Assembly: GCF_001684335.1 (NCBI RefSeq)
Contig: NZ_LOIC01000088.1
Span: 290,854-354,853 of the forward strand
Direction of reading: 5' to 3'
DNA from: Photorhabdus namnaonensis
GTDB lineage: Bacteria; Pseudomonadota; Gammaproteobacteria; Enterobacterales; Enterobacteriaceae
Length of the DNA: 64,000 bases
The first letter of the stretch is position 1. Each line of letters opens with the position of its first letter. The notes under the pieces were generated by a model. That model was not told the DNA's origin and ran no database searches. It saw only the letters and a list, made by a program, of their open reading frames with translations. A program made the position numbers and the translations under genes. Positions 27,417 to 35,799 of this stretch are shown one piece after another.

Positions 27417-28847
27417 TCAGTCGTTGGAACTCATCACATGTTTGATACGCGTATATTCATCGAAGCCGTAAGCCGACAGATCTTTACCATATCCGGAGCT
27501 CTTGAAGCCGCCGTGCGGCGCTTCTGCCGTAAGAGGAATATGGGTGTTAATCCAGACGGTACCGAAATCGAGTTCACGTGACAGGCGCACCGCGCGGCCA
27601 TGATCGCGGGTCCAGACACTGGATGCCAGTCCGTATTTCACGTCGTTAGCTTTCTCTATGGCATCCTGTTCATCGCGGAACTTCTGCACCGTGATAACCG
27701 GGCCGAAAATCTCAGTCTGAATTGCTTCGTCGTGCTGTTCCAGACCGGTAATTACCGTGGGTTCAAAGTAATAACCCGAGCGTTCGGCCTGACGGCCTCC
27801 TGTTTCGATACGGGCATGAGCGGGCAAACGCGTAATGAACCCTTTGACCTGCTCGAGCTGACGAGCATTATTGAGCGGCCCATACAGAGCCTCTTTATCT
27901 TCTGGATAGCCAAAGCGGGTAGCTTTAGCTGCCGCCACCAATTTGGCGACGAAGGTATCGTAAACAGATTCATGCACCAGCACACGCGAGGCTGCCGTAC
28001 AATCTTGACCCGCATTGAAATACCCCGCGGTCGCAATGGTCTCCACCGCTTTGTCCATATCCGCATCGGCGAAAACAACTACTGGCGCTTTGCCGCCTAA
28101 CTCCAAATGCGCTCTGGTGAGATTAGACGCCGCCGAAGAGGCGACCTGCAAACCTGCGCGTACGGAACCCGTGATGGAAACCATAGCTGGCATTTTGTGT
28201 GAAACAACCAGAGCACCCGCGCTGGCATTACCCAACACCACGTTGAATGCACCTATAGGGAAGAACGGAGCGGCCAGTTCAGCCAGCAACAGAGTACTTT
28301 CCGGCGTGGTATCACTCGGTTTGAGTACCACAGTATTACCCGCGGCCAGCGCAGGCGCTATCTTCCATACTGCCATCATCAGCGGGTAGTTCCACGGCGT
28401 AACTTGCCCCACTACACCTAGTGGTTCGCGCCGAATGCTGGTCGTCATATCAGGAAGATATTCAGCAGTCGCTTTGCCTTCCAGAAAACGGGCGGCGCCA
28501 GCGAAGAAACGGATATGATCCACTGATGTCGCAACTTCCTCAGAGGCAATCAGATGCTTGAGCTGCCCTGTATTGCGGCTTTGCGCTTCGATCAGACGTT
28601 CCGCGTTTTTTTCCACTGCATCGGCTAATGCCAGCAACGCCTGCTGACGTGCTGACGGTGTGCTACGCCCCCAGATCTTGAATGCCTCTTTAGCCGATGC
28701 ATAAGCTTCATCAACATCTGCTACAGTCGCGTTAGGAGAACGTGCATAGATTTCACCAGTGACCGGGCTTACCAGGTCAAAATATTCGGAACCTTTAGAT
28801 TCAACATATTTACTATTAATGAAATGCCTGAGCGTTGGTACCGCCAT
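27417..28847 (-). CDS. NAD(P)-dependent aldehyde dehydrogenase (aminobutyraldehyde/betaine-aldehyde type)
   Basis: A 476-residue aldehyde dehydrogenase. The motifs are VTPWNYPLMMAVWKIAPALAAGNTVVLKPS, the NAD-binding ITGSVRAG, the general base Glu in ELGGKAPVVV, and the catalytic Cys in NAGQDCTAASR. EIFGPV is near the C-terminus. The overall pattern is closest to gamma-aminobutyraldehyde (PatD/YdcW) and betaine-aldehyde dehydrogenases. It is the first gene of a GC-rich minus-strand operon, with a strong ribosome-binding site (CAGGAGGTAACT). With the downstream GabT-type aminotransferase it fits oxidation of an omega-aminoaldehyde to GABA and its transamination. A glutamyl-ligase (puuA) is absent here. 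Confidence 0.88.
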   Translation of the reverse strand: MAVPTLRHFINSKYVESKGSEYFDLVSPVTGEIYARSPNATVADVDEAYASAKEAFKIWGRSTPSARQQALLALADAVEKNAERLIEAQSRNTGQLKHLIASEEVATSVDHIRFFAGAARFLEGKATAEYLPDMTTSIRREPLGVVGQVTPWNYPLMMAVWKIAPALAAGNTVVLKPSDTTPESTLLLAELAAPFFPIGAFNVVLGNASAGALVVSHKMPAMVSITGSVRAGLQVASSAASNLTRAHLELGGKAPVVVFADADMDKAVETIATAGYFNAGQDCTAASRVLVHESVYDTFVAKLVAAAKATRFGYPEDKEALYGPLNNARQLEQVKGFITRLPAHARIETGGRQAERSGYYFEPTVITGLEQHDEAIQTEIFGPVITVQKFRDEQDAIEKANDVKYGLASSVWTRDHGRAVRLSRELDFGTVWINTHIPLTAEAPHGGFKSSGYGKDLSAYGFDEYTRIKHVMSSND

Positions 28848-29408
28848 AGTTACCTCCTGATGGATTGGATAACATAAAATATAACCTATAACTTAATATG
28901 TTCAATTGTTATGTGAATGTTAATTTTTTAACTAAAATAGAAGAGTAATTAGATACATACAAACAAAAATAGATGTAACTTTCGACACTCCTGTTTAGGA
29001 AAATATGCCGATCTGTGAGCAGGATCGAGGAGTTTTTTAACTGGAAGAAAATATTGAGGGGCCTGGTTATTTACAACATCAATATTAAAAAACGAAGTCT
29101 TATTGGAGAAATTACGATGAAAAAGACAATAAAAAATATATCTTTATTCGCAGTAATTATATTTTTTAGGTTTGACATTATCTCATGCAGAAATTATTTC
29201 ACTTGGTGCACAAATCCAGAATATTGTTCGTCATAATGGTTCAGAGCCTGTGTCTCTTAATGTCTATAAAGTTGAAAGTGATGTTGAGTTTAATATTATT
29301 CACGACTTCTTTAGTAGATTAATTGACACAGGCATTGATGTAAGTTAAATTCCAATTTATCAATTAGTTGGGAAACTATAGATAATTGAATAATATAATT
29401 GGATAAAT
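28848..29408. other. Junction region between the amine operon and the M60 gene
   Basis: This is 561 bases. It contains the broken oppA-like copy (about 29095-29376) and then the 3' flank of the M60 gene. The first 240 bases are AT-rich and hold the promoter region of the amine operon by position. Composition changes sharply here from GC-rich to AT-rich. Confidence 0.5.
29095..29376 (+). pseudogene. Truncated, frameshifted copy of the oppA-like gene
   Basis: From TTGGAGAAATTACGATG (ribosome-binding site and start at 29117) onward, the DNA parallels the first 270 bases of the intact oppA-like gene at 34089, including GGTTCAGAGCCTGTGTCTCTT. The reading frame shifts after about 16 codons, in the signal-peptide region. 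Similarity ends in a sequence equivalent to SWETKDNK, exactly where the 3' flank of the M60 gene begins. It is a dead remnant. Confidence 0.88.
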
Positions 29409-30926
29409 TTACGAATATGATAATTTAAAGTCATAAACTTTCATATTGTAAATAACGTATTTCTCTCCAGAAAACCTGACTTCAATTTCAATTAAATCAT
29501 CTAAAATAAAATGATGAGAAACTTTTACATTCAAACCATTTTCATCTAAATTTGTGCTGCAATCAAATGGCTTGCCATCTTTTATCTCTGCGAGATATTG
29601 ATTATTCTTTTTAATAACATATTGATACGGTGTGTACCAATCACGATCAATAATGAATTCAAATTCATTTTCACTTAATAATGTTTTCTTTATACTCTTC
29701 ATAAAATAGGACAATTCTGGAATATATTTTTCCTGTGGCATTCTTATTGTAATCAAGTTTTTATCATCGTTTTCCCATATATTTTTATCTAACCGCGGCA
29801 AGGTTTTTAATATTTCTAATGTTTTTTCATTGGGTGTAATGCCCCATTTATTAAAAAAGGCAGCCAAGTTAACATTCGCCAGTTGAGATGATGACATTAT
29901 AAATTGCTGTTTTTTATCACTATTATTGATTGGTAATGAATCCATTATTCTATATATTTGATGGAGCTGAGGATAAAATCCGTCACCAAATGTTAATTTT
30001 AATTGCCATAGCATTCCCAACTTTATATTAACGTCTTGAGTATCAAAATTCTTTTTTTCAGCGGCTAAATATTCTTTGATCTTGGGATAATATTTATCTA
30101 GCTGACTTGCTCTACCATAAAGCCCTTCTTGAACGGCTAAAGAATACAGGTTTACTGTAACTTCCATCATTCCGGTTCCTCCACTCCAGGTATAAGGAAA
30201 TTGTTGCCTTTGATGACCACTTTCATGCCAGATCCCCCAACCATTATTGGTGGTTAATAACCGTTGAAGAGCCGCGTCACCATTAAATCCCATATGCCCA
30301 TGAGTAGCGAACATATAAAAACGGTCTGATTCTACATATAATAATTTATTGGGATCGCTCTTATAGTCTGCTTTTCCATCTTCTAATAATCCTGATATAT
30401 TATCCTGTAAACGAATAAAATTATCATAATATTTCATTAATGCATTGGGATCGGTAAGGTATTTCTTAGCACTCTTATATCTTACAACAATTACTGCTCG
30501 TTCACTGCTAAGTTGAATCACAGGTGCTTTAGAATATAATTCCATCATACTTTCCCAATCTGTATTACTGGTTTCATTCAGCTTAAATGATGGCACTGGT
30601 TGTAATTCTGATTTAATAATGACCTTTACATGACCATGATTGTTATTATTGGTAAAACAGAGTAAACCGTCATTCCTTGGTCTCAGTTTATTTAACCCTT
30701 TCGTTAATAAGTATTTTACTGGTTTATTTAATTCAGGGACACCAATCACCGCATTAATAGCACCGTTTATTTCTCCTTCAACATCAATAATCACTTCTTG
30801 ACCGGCAATAACGTAAAACCCTGAGGGTTGTAATTCACTGTGTGCAAAAGTTCTTCGTTGTATTATTTTATATTCATTAGTAGAACCGTTACCTTGTACA
30901 ATTACCTCTTTCTTATTTTCGCTCAT
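29409..30926 (-). CDS. M60 (enhancin-like) metallopeptidase
   Basis: A 505-residue protein of the peptidase M60/enhancin superfamily. The gluzincin zinc site is explicit: H234-E-S-G-H238, followed by QRQQFPYTW and the downstream Glu in MMEVTVNLYS. The N-terminal part (about 1-110) is beta-rich and precedes the typical ERAVIVVRY strand. Members cleave mucin-type glycoproteins and viral enhancins degrade the insect peritrophic membrane, so a role in insect gut or tissue attack is plausible for this organism. No signal peptide is visible (start MSENKKEVIVQ), so export would need another route. Its 3' end is duplicated at 22649-22906. The gene is AT-rich and monocistronic. Confidence 0.88.
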   Translation of the reverse strand: MSENKKEVIVQGNGSTNEYKIIQRRTFAHSELQPSGFYVIAGQEVIIDVEGEINGAINAVIGVPELNKPVKYLLTKGLNKLRPRNDGLLCFTNNNNHGHVKVIIKSELQPVPSFKLNETSNTDWESMMELYSKAPVIQLSSERAVIVVRYKSAKKYLTDPNALMKYYDNFIRLQDNISGLLEDGKADYKSDPNKLLYVESDRFYMFATHGHMGFNGDAALQRLLTTNNGWGIWHESGHQRQQFPYTWSGGTGMMEVTVNLYSLAVQEGLYGRASQLDKYYPKIKEYLAAEKKNFDTQDVNIKLGMLWQLKLTFGDGFYPQLHQIYRIMDSLPINNSDKKQQFIMSSSQLANVNLAAFFNKWGITPNEKTLEILKTLPRLDKNIWENDDKNLITIRMPQEKYIPELSYFMKSIKKTLLSENEFEFIIDRDWYTPYQYVIKKNNQYLAEIKDGKPFDCSTNLDENGLNVKVSHHFILDDLIEIEVRFSGEKYVIYNMKVYDFKLSYS

Positions 30927-31228
30927 TTCATTATTACCTTTTTATTTAGGATGGAAGTGTTGGAAAAATGCAGATTAATTGAATCATGTCGAATTTATAG
31001 AATAATTCATGATTCATTTTGAAATGATATCATTACTAACAAATTACCCAACATTCATAATAAAATCATCTATCAAGAAATGATTTTATTTCGCTAAGAA
31101 TATTTTCCGAGTCAACTTTATCCCAGCTGCACATTAGCAATAGGAACTTTTACATCCTGAACAAAAGGGAGAATCGATAAAAAGGCTTAATTGTCGATTG
31201 CTTATCGGTTCATATTTTATAAATTCAA
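30927..31228. other. Intergenic region, no recognised content
   Basis: This is 302 AT-rich bases between the M60 and DmsA-like genes, both on the minus strand. A loose inverted repeat (CGATAA...TTATCG, about 31176-31207) may belong to the end of the DmsA-like transcript. DmsB or DmsC homologues are not encoded here. Confidence 0.4.
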
Positions 31229-33649
31229 TCAGGCTTTATTGACCTCGACCAGTAATGTTTGATGAGAGTTCCCATGTGCGAGTGGAGTTTTACGGGATGA
31301 TGTCAGCACATTGACACAACCGCCCCAATCAACACCATTTTTATCTGGTTGCCACCATGCGCCGGTTGGCATTGCTACCACGCCGGGGATAATACGTTGA
31401 GTTACCTCCGCCGGGATCATAGAAACTCCACGATCGTTAAATACCCGAACCAAATCCCCTTGTTTAATTTTACGTTTCTGTGCATCCAGTGGATTAATCC
31501 ACAACTTCTGGGTTTGCACCTCCTTTAACCAAGGATTTGAATATTGGGTTGAATTAGTGCGGCTTTTCCCTTTCCAGGTAATTAATTGCAACGGGTATTT
31601 TTTAGTTAATTTATCCTCCGGCCCTTCGAATGCCGGCACATAATGTGACAACGCAGGGATTTCAGGATGTTGCATGTCGTACAGACGTTTAGAAAATATC
31701 TCTATTTTTCCTGAAGGTGTGGGAAATGGATGATTTTCTGGGTCACGAATATTTTCTTCAAAAGCCACATAAGGCGGTATTTTGAAAAGATGTTTGCTTG
31801 TTCGTTGTAATTCCTCAAACGTGGGCAAATTTTCTTTTGGCATAGCCTGACGATTAGATTCCATAATATGGGCTATCCACGCTTTTTCGTCACGACCTTG
31901 ACTAAATTCCTGTTCAACACCCAGTTTTGCTGCAACTTCGCGTATCCATTCATAATCAGAGCGCCGTTCGAATTCAGGTTCGATCAATTTTGATGACAGA
32001 ATGAAATAACTGCCGGTGCCCCAAGGAAAGCCAATATTCCAGCGTTCCATAAAACTGGTTTCCGGCAATAAAATATCGGCATATCGGGCGCTTGGTGTTA
32101 GATAAAGATCACTGGAGACAATGAATTCAATTTTAGATTCATCTGCCAATATTTTTACTGCCTGATTGATATCAGGGTTTTGATTTGCAAGGTAATTACC
32201 AGCCAACGAGAATAATATACGAATATTGGTATTCAGCTTATCAGCGCCCACTAAACCGTCTGCCGGGGTAACTTTACTGGCATCATCGGCTGCCTGGACC
32301 CAGTTCATCACCGAGATTTTTTCTTTTACCGGGTTTTTACCAACATCAAGTCCATAGAGGGATTTATTACCAGCGATACCGCCGAAACCTGCTGCCCATC
32401 CCCCCTTTTTACCCACATTGCCGGTTATTGTAGCTAAAATTGTTGAACCACGTGCAACACGTTCACCACAGATATGACGTTGCGGTCCCCATCCTTGCAT
32501 CAGGGCTGCGGGTTTAGTGCTGGCATATTCACGGGCAAGCTGGCGAATGATATTCGCCGGCACTTTAGTGATTTTTTCAGCCCATTCCGCTGTTTTCACA
32601 ATGCCATCTTTAGCGCCTGTCAGGTAAGCAACCAGAGATTCATTGGCAGGAACGCCATCCGGCATATTGTCTTCATCAAAACCAATCGTATAAAGATTAA
32701 TAAATTCTTTATCGTGCAGGTTTTCACTGACAATCACATACATCATTGCATCCATTAATGCGTTATCAGTTGTTGGCAGCAAAGGAATCCATTGGTCAGC
32801 CAACGAGGAAGCAGAATCAGAATAACGGGGATCGACAACAATAAATTTGGTACCGTTCTTTTTCATCTTCTGGAAATAGTGGTTGGAGTGACCAAAAATA
32901 GTTTCAGCGGGATTATGGCCCCAAAGGATCACCAAAGGGGTATCTTCCAAGGTATCCAGTGTGCTGCCCGAAGTTGCTACGCCATAGGTATAGGGTGTCG
33001 CTGCCGCTGTATTACCCATACTCACGGAATGGTAAAATTGTAAATGTCCGCCGGTAATATTAAGTAAGCGACGCAACATTTTATCACCTGATGATACACC
33101 GCCGATTACCGCGGTATTAACGCTAACGTAGCGGCAAGCCGGGCCATATTTTTCAGTAATATTTTTTAACTTATCCACAATAATGGTTGTCGCTTCATCC
33201 CAGGAGATTCGTTCAAATTTCCCCTCTCCCCGCTTGCCAACTCGTTTCATCGGATATTTTAAACGATCAGGATGATAAACAAATTTGCGATAGCCCCTGC
33301 CGCGGATGCAAGCTTGCATGATCGGCATTGCTTCATCGAGTTCATGATCAGGTCTGGTGGTGATGCGGGTGACAACACCTTCTCGAACATGAGCTCGGAT
33401 ATCGCATCTTCCTCCGCAATCAAATGTACTACAGGTGGGGACGACTTTTGTTTCACCCGCATCAATAACATGAATCGGCAGCGAGCCTTGGCTTGTTTTC
33501 TCTTCGGCGATTGCTTGACGGGTAGAAACAAAAGGAATAGATATAAGCGCTGCACTTGCTTGAATAAAACGATGACGGCTGACCGTCAGGTCATCATTCT
33601 GTTCATTGGCTTCATGATTTATTTTTTTATATTTCATATTAGCCTCCAC
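31229..33649 (-). CDS. DmsA-like molybdopterin oxidoreductase, catalytic subunit
   Basis: An 806-residue molybdopterin-guanine-dinucleotide enzyme of the DMSO-reductase family, close in pattern to DmsA/YnfE (ACIRGRGYRKFVYHPDRLKYPMKRVGKRGEGKFERISWDEA-type block at about residues 110-150). An N-terminal iron-sulfur motif reads CSTFDCGGRC (C-x4-C-x3-C) plus ACIRGR; DmsA proteins I know have C-x3-C. The likely Mo-ligand serine lies in YHSVSMGN. The leader resembles a Tat signal but has SRHRF (Arg-x-Arg) instead of a strict twin arginine, then a hydrophobic stretch to AIAEE. No DmsB-type ferredoxin or DmsC anchor gene is adjacent, so electron supply must come from elsewhere. The substrate (DMSO, TMAO or another N/S-oxide) is unknown. 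Confidence 0.87.
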   Translation of the reverse strand: MEANMKYKKINHEANEQNDDLTVSRHRFIQASAALISIPFVSTRQAIAEEKTSQGSLPIHVIDAGETKVVPTCSTFDCGGRCDIRAHVREGVVTRITTRPDHELDEAMPIMQACIRGRGYRKFVYHPDRLKYPMKRVGKRGEGKFERISWDEATTIIVDKLKNITEKYGPACRYVSVNTAVIGGVSSGDKMLRRLLNITGGHLQFYHSVSMGNTAAATPYTYGVATSGSTLDTLEDTPLVILWGHNPAETIFGHSNHYFQKMKKNGTKFIVVDPRYSDSASSLADQWIPLLPTTDNALMDAMMYVIVSENLHDKEFINLYTIGFDEDNMPDGVPANESLVAYLTGAKDGIVKTAEWAEKITKVPANIIRQLAREYASTKPAALMQGWGPQRHICGERVARGSTILATITGNVGKKGGWAAGFGGIAGNKSLYGLDVGKNPVKEKISVMNWVQAADDASKVTPADGLVGADKLNTNIRILFSLAGNYLANQNPDINQAVKILADESKIEFIVSSDLYLTPSARYADILLPETSFMERWNIGFPWGTGSYFILSSKLIEPEFERRSDYEWIREVAAKLGVEQEFSQGRDEKAWIAHIMESNRQAMPKENLPTFEELQRTSKHLFKIPPYVAFEENIRDPENHPFPTPSGKIEIFSKRLYDMQHPEIPALSHYVPAFEGPEDKLTKKYPLQLITWKGKSRTNSTQYSNPWLKEVQTQKLWINPLDAQKRKIKQGDLVRVFNDRGVSMIPAEVTQRIIPGVVAMPTGAWWQPDKNGVDWGGCVNVLTSSRKTPLAHGNSHQTLLVEVNKA

Positions 33650-34088
33650 ATTGCATCTTATTCGTTGGATGTTATTTAGAAAAAGCGGTTAAAATGTTGA
33701 TGGTGATCACGGATTAATATAATTCAGATCACATTTTATTGAAAATATTTTCTAAATCTGATCATCGATATTGATGCTGAAATAAGTGTTTTAAGACAAC
33801 TCATATCAATGATTGAATATTTCAGGATGTAATATTAAATTTACTACTTAAATTTCATGATATTGATGTGGTCGCACCAAATATTTTATACTAATACTTA
33901 ATGATAGTTATACCTCTCGCATTCAAAATAGGGTATTCAATAGAATCATATAATTTTAACTTAACATCTGAAATAGTCATAAACATTCTGAAGTTTAGTT
34001 TGTTAGATTGCATAAAAACCTTAATTATCAAATAATTGACTTCCCTGAAATAGATACCCGAAAATGAGATCTTCTTGGAGAACAAACG
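33650..34088. other. Divergent promoter region of the DmsA-like and oppA-like genes
   Basis: This is 439 AT-rich bases. Both flanking genes start here in opposite directions, so promoters lie within. Several TGATC/GATCA-like words are present near 33700-33770, but no convincing FNR or NarL box stands out. Confidence 0.45.
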
Positions 34089-35696
34089 ATGAATAAAACA
34101 TTAAGGAATATATCCTTATTCACAGGCATTATATTTAGCAATCTGGCATTATCCCATGCCGCAATTATTCCAGCCGGTACATTATTGTCAGTTAATCAAG
34201 ATATCGTCCGCAATAATGGTTCAGAACCTGTATCTCTTGATGTTCATAAAGTTGAAAATGATGTTGAATTCAATATTATTCATGATTTTTTCAGTGGATT
34301 AGTCAGCGCGGGCAGCAATGGAAAAATCAATCCTGATTTAGCGGTTAGTTGGGAAACTAAAGATAATAAAGTGTGGTTATTTCATCTAAGAAAAGGAATA
34401 AAGTGGTCTGATGGTTCCCCTATTACTGCCCATGATGTGGTTTTTAGCTGGCGGCGTTTGGTTGATCCCACAATTGCGTCTCCGTATGGCAGTTATCTTG
34501 GCAACATGCATGTAGTTAATGCTAAAGATATTGTTTCTGGTAAGAAGAAAATCGATGAATTAGGTGTAAAAGCACTGGATAATTTGACTTTAGAAGTGAC
34601 GTTAGAACAACCGGTATCCTATTTTTTACAAATGTTGGCGTATCCTGTCATGGTACCCATCAGCCAAAAAGCGGTTGAAAAATATGGCGAAAAATGGACT
34701 CATTCCGATGTATTTGTCAGTAGTGGGCCATTTAAGCTGGCCGAATGGGTTGTTAATGAAAAAGTTGTTGGCATCAGAAATTCACAATATTGGGATAATG
34801 CCCATACTGTTATTAATCAAGTCACTTATCTTCCAATAGCATCAGAAACAGCAGATATAAATCGTTATTTGGCCGATGAAATTGACATCACCAAGAATAT
34901 TCCATCAATTTTATTTAAATCCTTAAAGGCCAAATTAGGTAATCAGGTTCATATCACCCCGGCATTAGGTGTTTATTATTATGATTTTAATAATCAAAAA
35001 GCGCCTTTTAATGATGTCAGGGTCAGGCAGGCATTAAATCTGGCTTTAGATAAAGAGATCATAGCGAATAAAGTTTTAGGGCAAGGCCAAGAACCTGCTT
35101 ATAATCATACCCCTCCAAATACTGGAGGAATGGATTTAGGGCAACCTGATTATGCATCATGGACACAGCAGGAAAGAGTTGAGAAAGCCAGGCAATTGCT
35201 AAATGAAGCGGGTTATAATAAAGATAATCCATTGAAATTTAAACTTCTTTATAATACATCAGAAGAGCATAAACGGATTGCTATTGCGGCGACTTCAATG
35301 TGGAAAAAAAGTCTGGATGTAGATATTATTTTGCAGAACCAAGAGCGAAAAGCGATGTTGGATGTTATTCGCCAAGCTAATTTTGAGATGGTGAGATATG
35401 CGCGGATTGCTGATTATGATAATCCTGCCTCGTTTTTAAATAACTTTGTTACTGATAGTTCTAATAATACATTCTTATATAGCAATCCTGCTTATGATGA
35501 TTTGATAAATAAAGCCAAAGCAACAAATGAACGAAAATATTTTCAGCAAGCGGAAGATATTCTGGCAAAAGATGTACCGGCAATTCCTGTTTATTACTAT
35601 ATCGGTGTTAGATTAGTTAAGCCTTATATTGGTGGATATTATATGAGTCCGTTGGGTTTTGTGTCGACAAAAGATCTTTATGTTATTAAGCATTAA
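34089..35696 (+). CDS. Periplasmic oligopeptide-binding protein (OppA/MppA-like, SBP family 5)
   Basis: A 535-residue extracytoplasmic solute-binding protein. The signal peptide covers about residues 1-25 (cleavage after LSHA). Family 5 landmarks are PDLAVSWETKDNKVWLFHLRKGIKWSDGSPITAHDVVFSWRR-type block (about 80-120), SSGPFKLAEW, and FNDVRVRQALNLALDKE. YYYIGVRLVKPYIGG is near the end. It captures peptides (or murein peptide, as MppA does) for an ABC importer. No opp permease or ATPase genes follow, so it is an orphan binding protein that would use the core Opp transporter. GGAG lies 8 bases upstream of the ATG. A broken copy of its 5' part is at 29095-29376. Confidence 0.9.
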   Translation: MNKTLRNISLFTGIIFSNLALSHAAIIPAGTLLSVNQDIVRNNGSEPVSLDVHKVENDVEFNIIHDFFSGLVSAGSNGKINPDLAVSWETKDNKVWLFHLRKGIKWSDGSPITAHDVVFSWRRLVDPTIASPYGSYLGNMHVVNAKDIVSGKKKIDELGVKALDNLTLEVTLEQPVSYFLQMLAYPVMVPISQKAVEKYGEKWTHSDVFVSSGPFKLAEWVVNEKVVGIRNSQYWDNAHTVINQVTYLPIASETADINRYLADEIDITKNIPSILFKSLKAKLGNQVHITPALGVYYYDFNNQKAPFNDVRVRQALNLALDKEIIANKVLGQGQEPAYNHTPPNTGGMDLGQPDYASWTQQERVEKARQLLNEAGYNKDNPLKFKLLYNTSEEHKRIAIAATSMWKKSLDVDIILQNQERKAMLDVIRQANFEMVRYARIADYDNPASFLNNFVTDSSNNTFLYSNPAYDDLINKAKATNERKYFQQAEDILAKDVPAIPVYYYIGVRLVKPYIGGYYMSPLGFVSTKDLYVIKH

Positions 35697-35754
35697 TAAC
35701 ATATTATTGTAGTATTTGAGTAGATATTACAGTTTTGAACAGATTTTAGCTTTA

Positions 35755-35788
35755 TAGGTTTGCTCCCAAACTATGTGGAGCAAACCTA
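35755..35788. terminator. Bidirectional terminator between oppA-like and deacetylase genes
   Basis: A perfect 12-bp stem TAGGTTTGCTCC / GGAGCAAACCTA with a 10-base loop sits between two convergent genes. T-runs on either side are short, but the stem is strong. Confidence 0.75.
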
Positions 35789-35799
35789 CGTAACAAAGT

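Noticed and set aside
29015-29236. A 73-codon frame as a small secreted protein gene
   Set aside because: It is the frameshifted start of the oppA-like remnant, as shown by colinearity with the intact gene at 34089.
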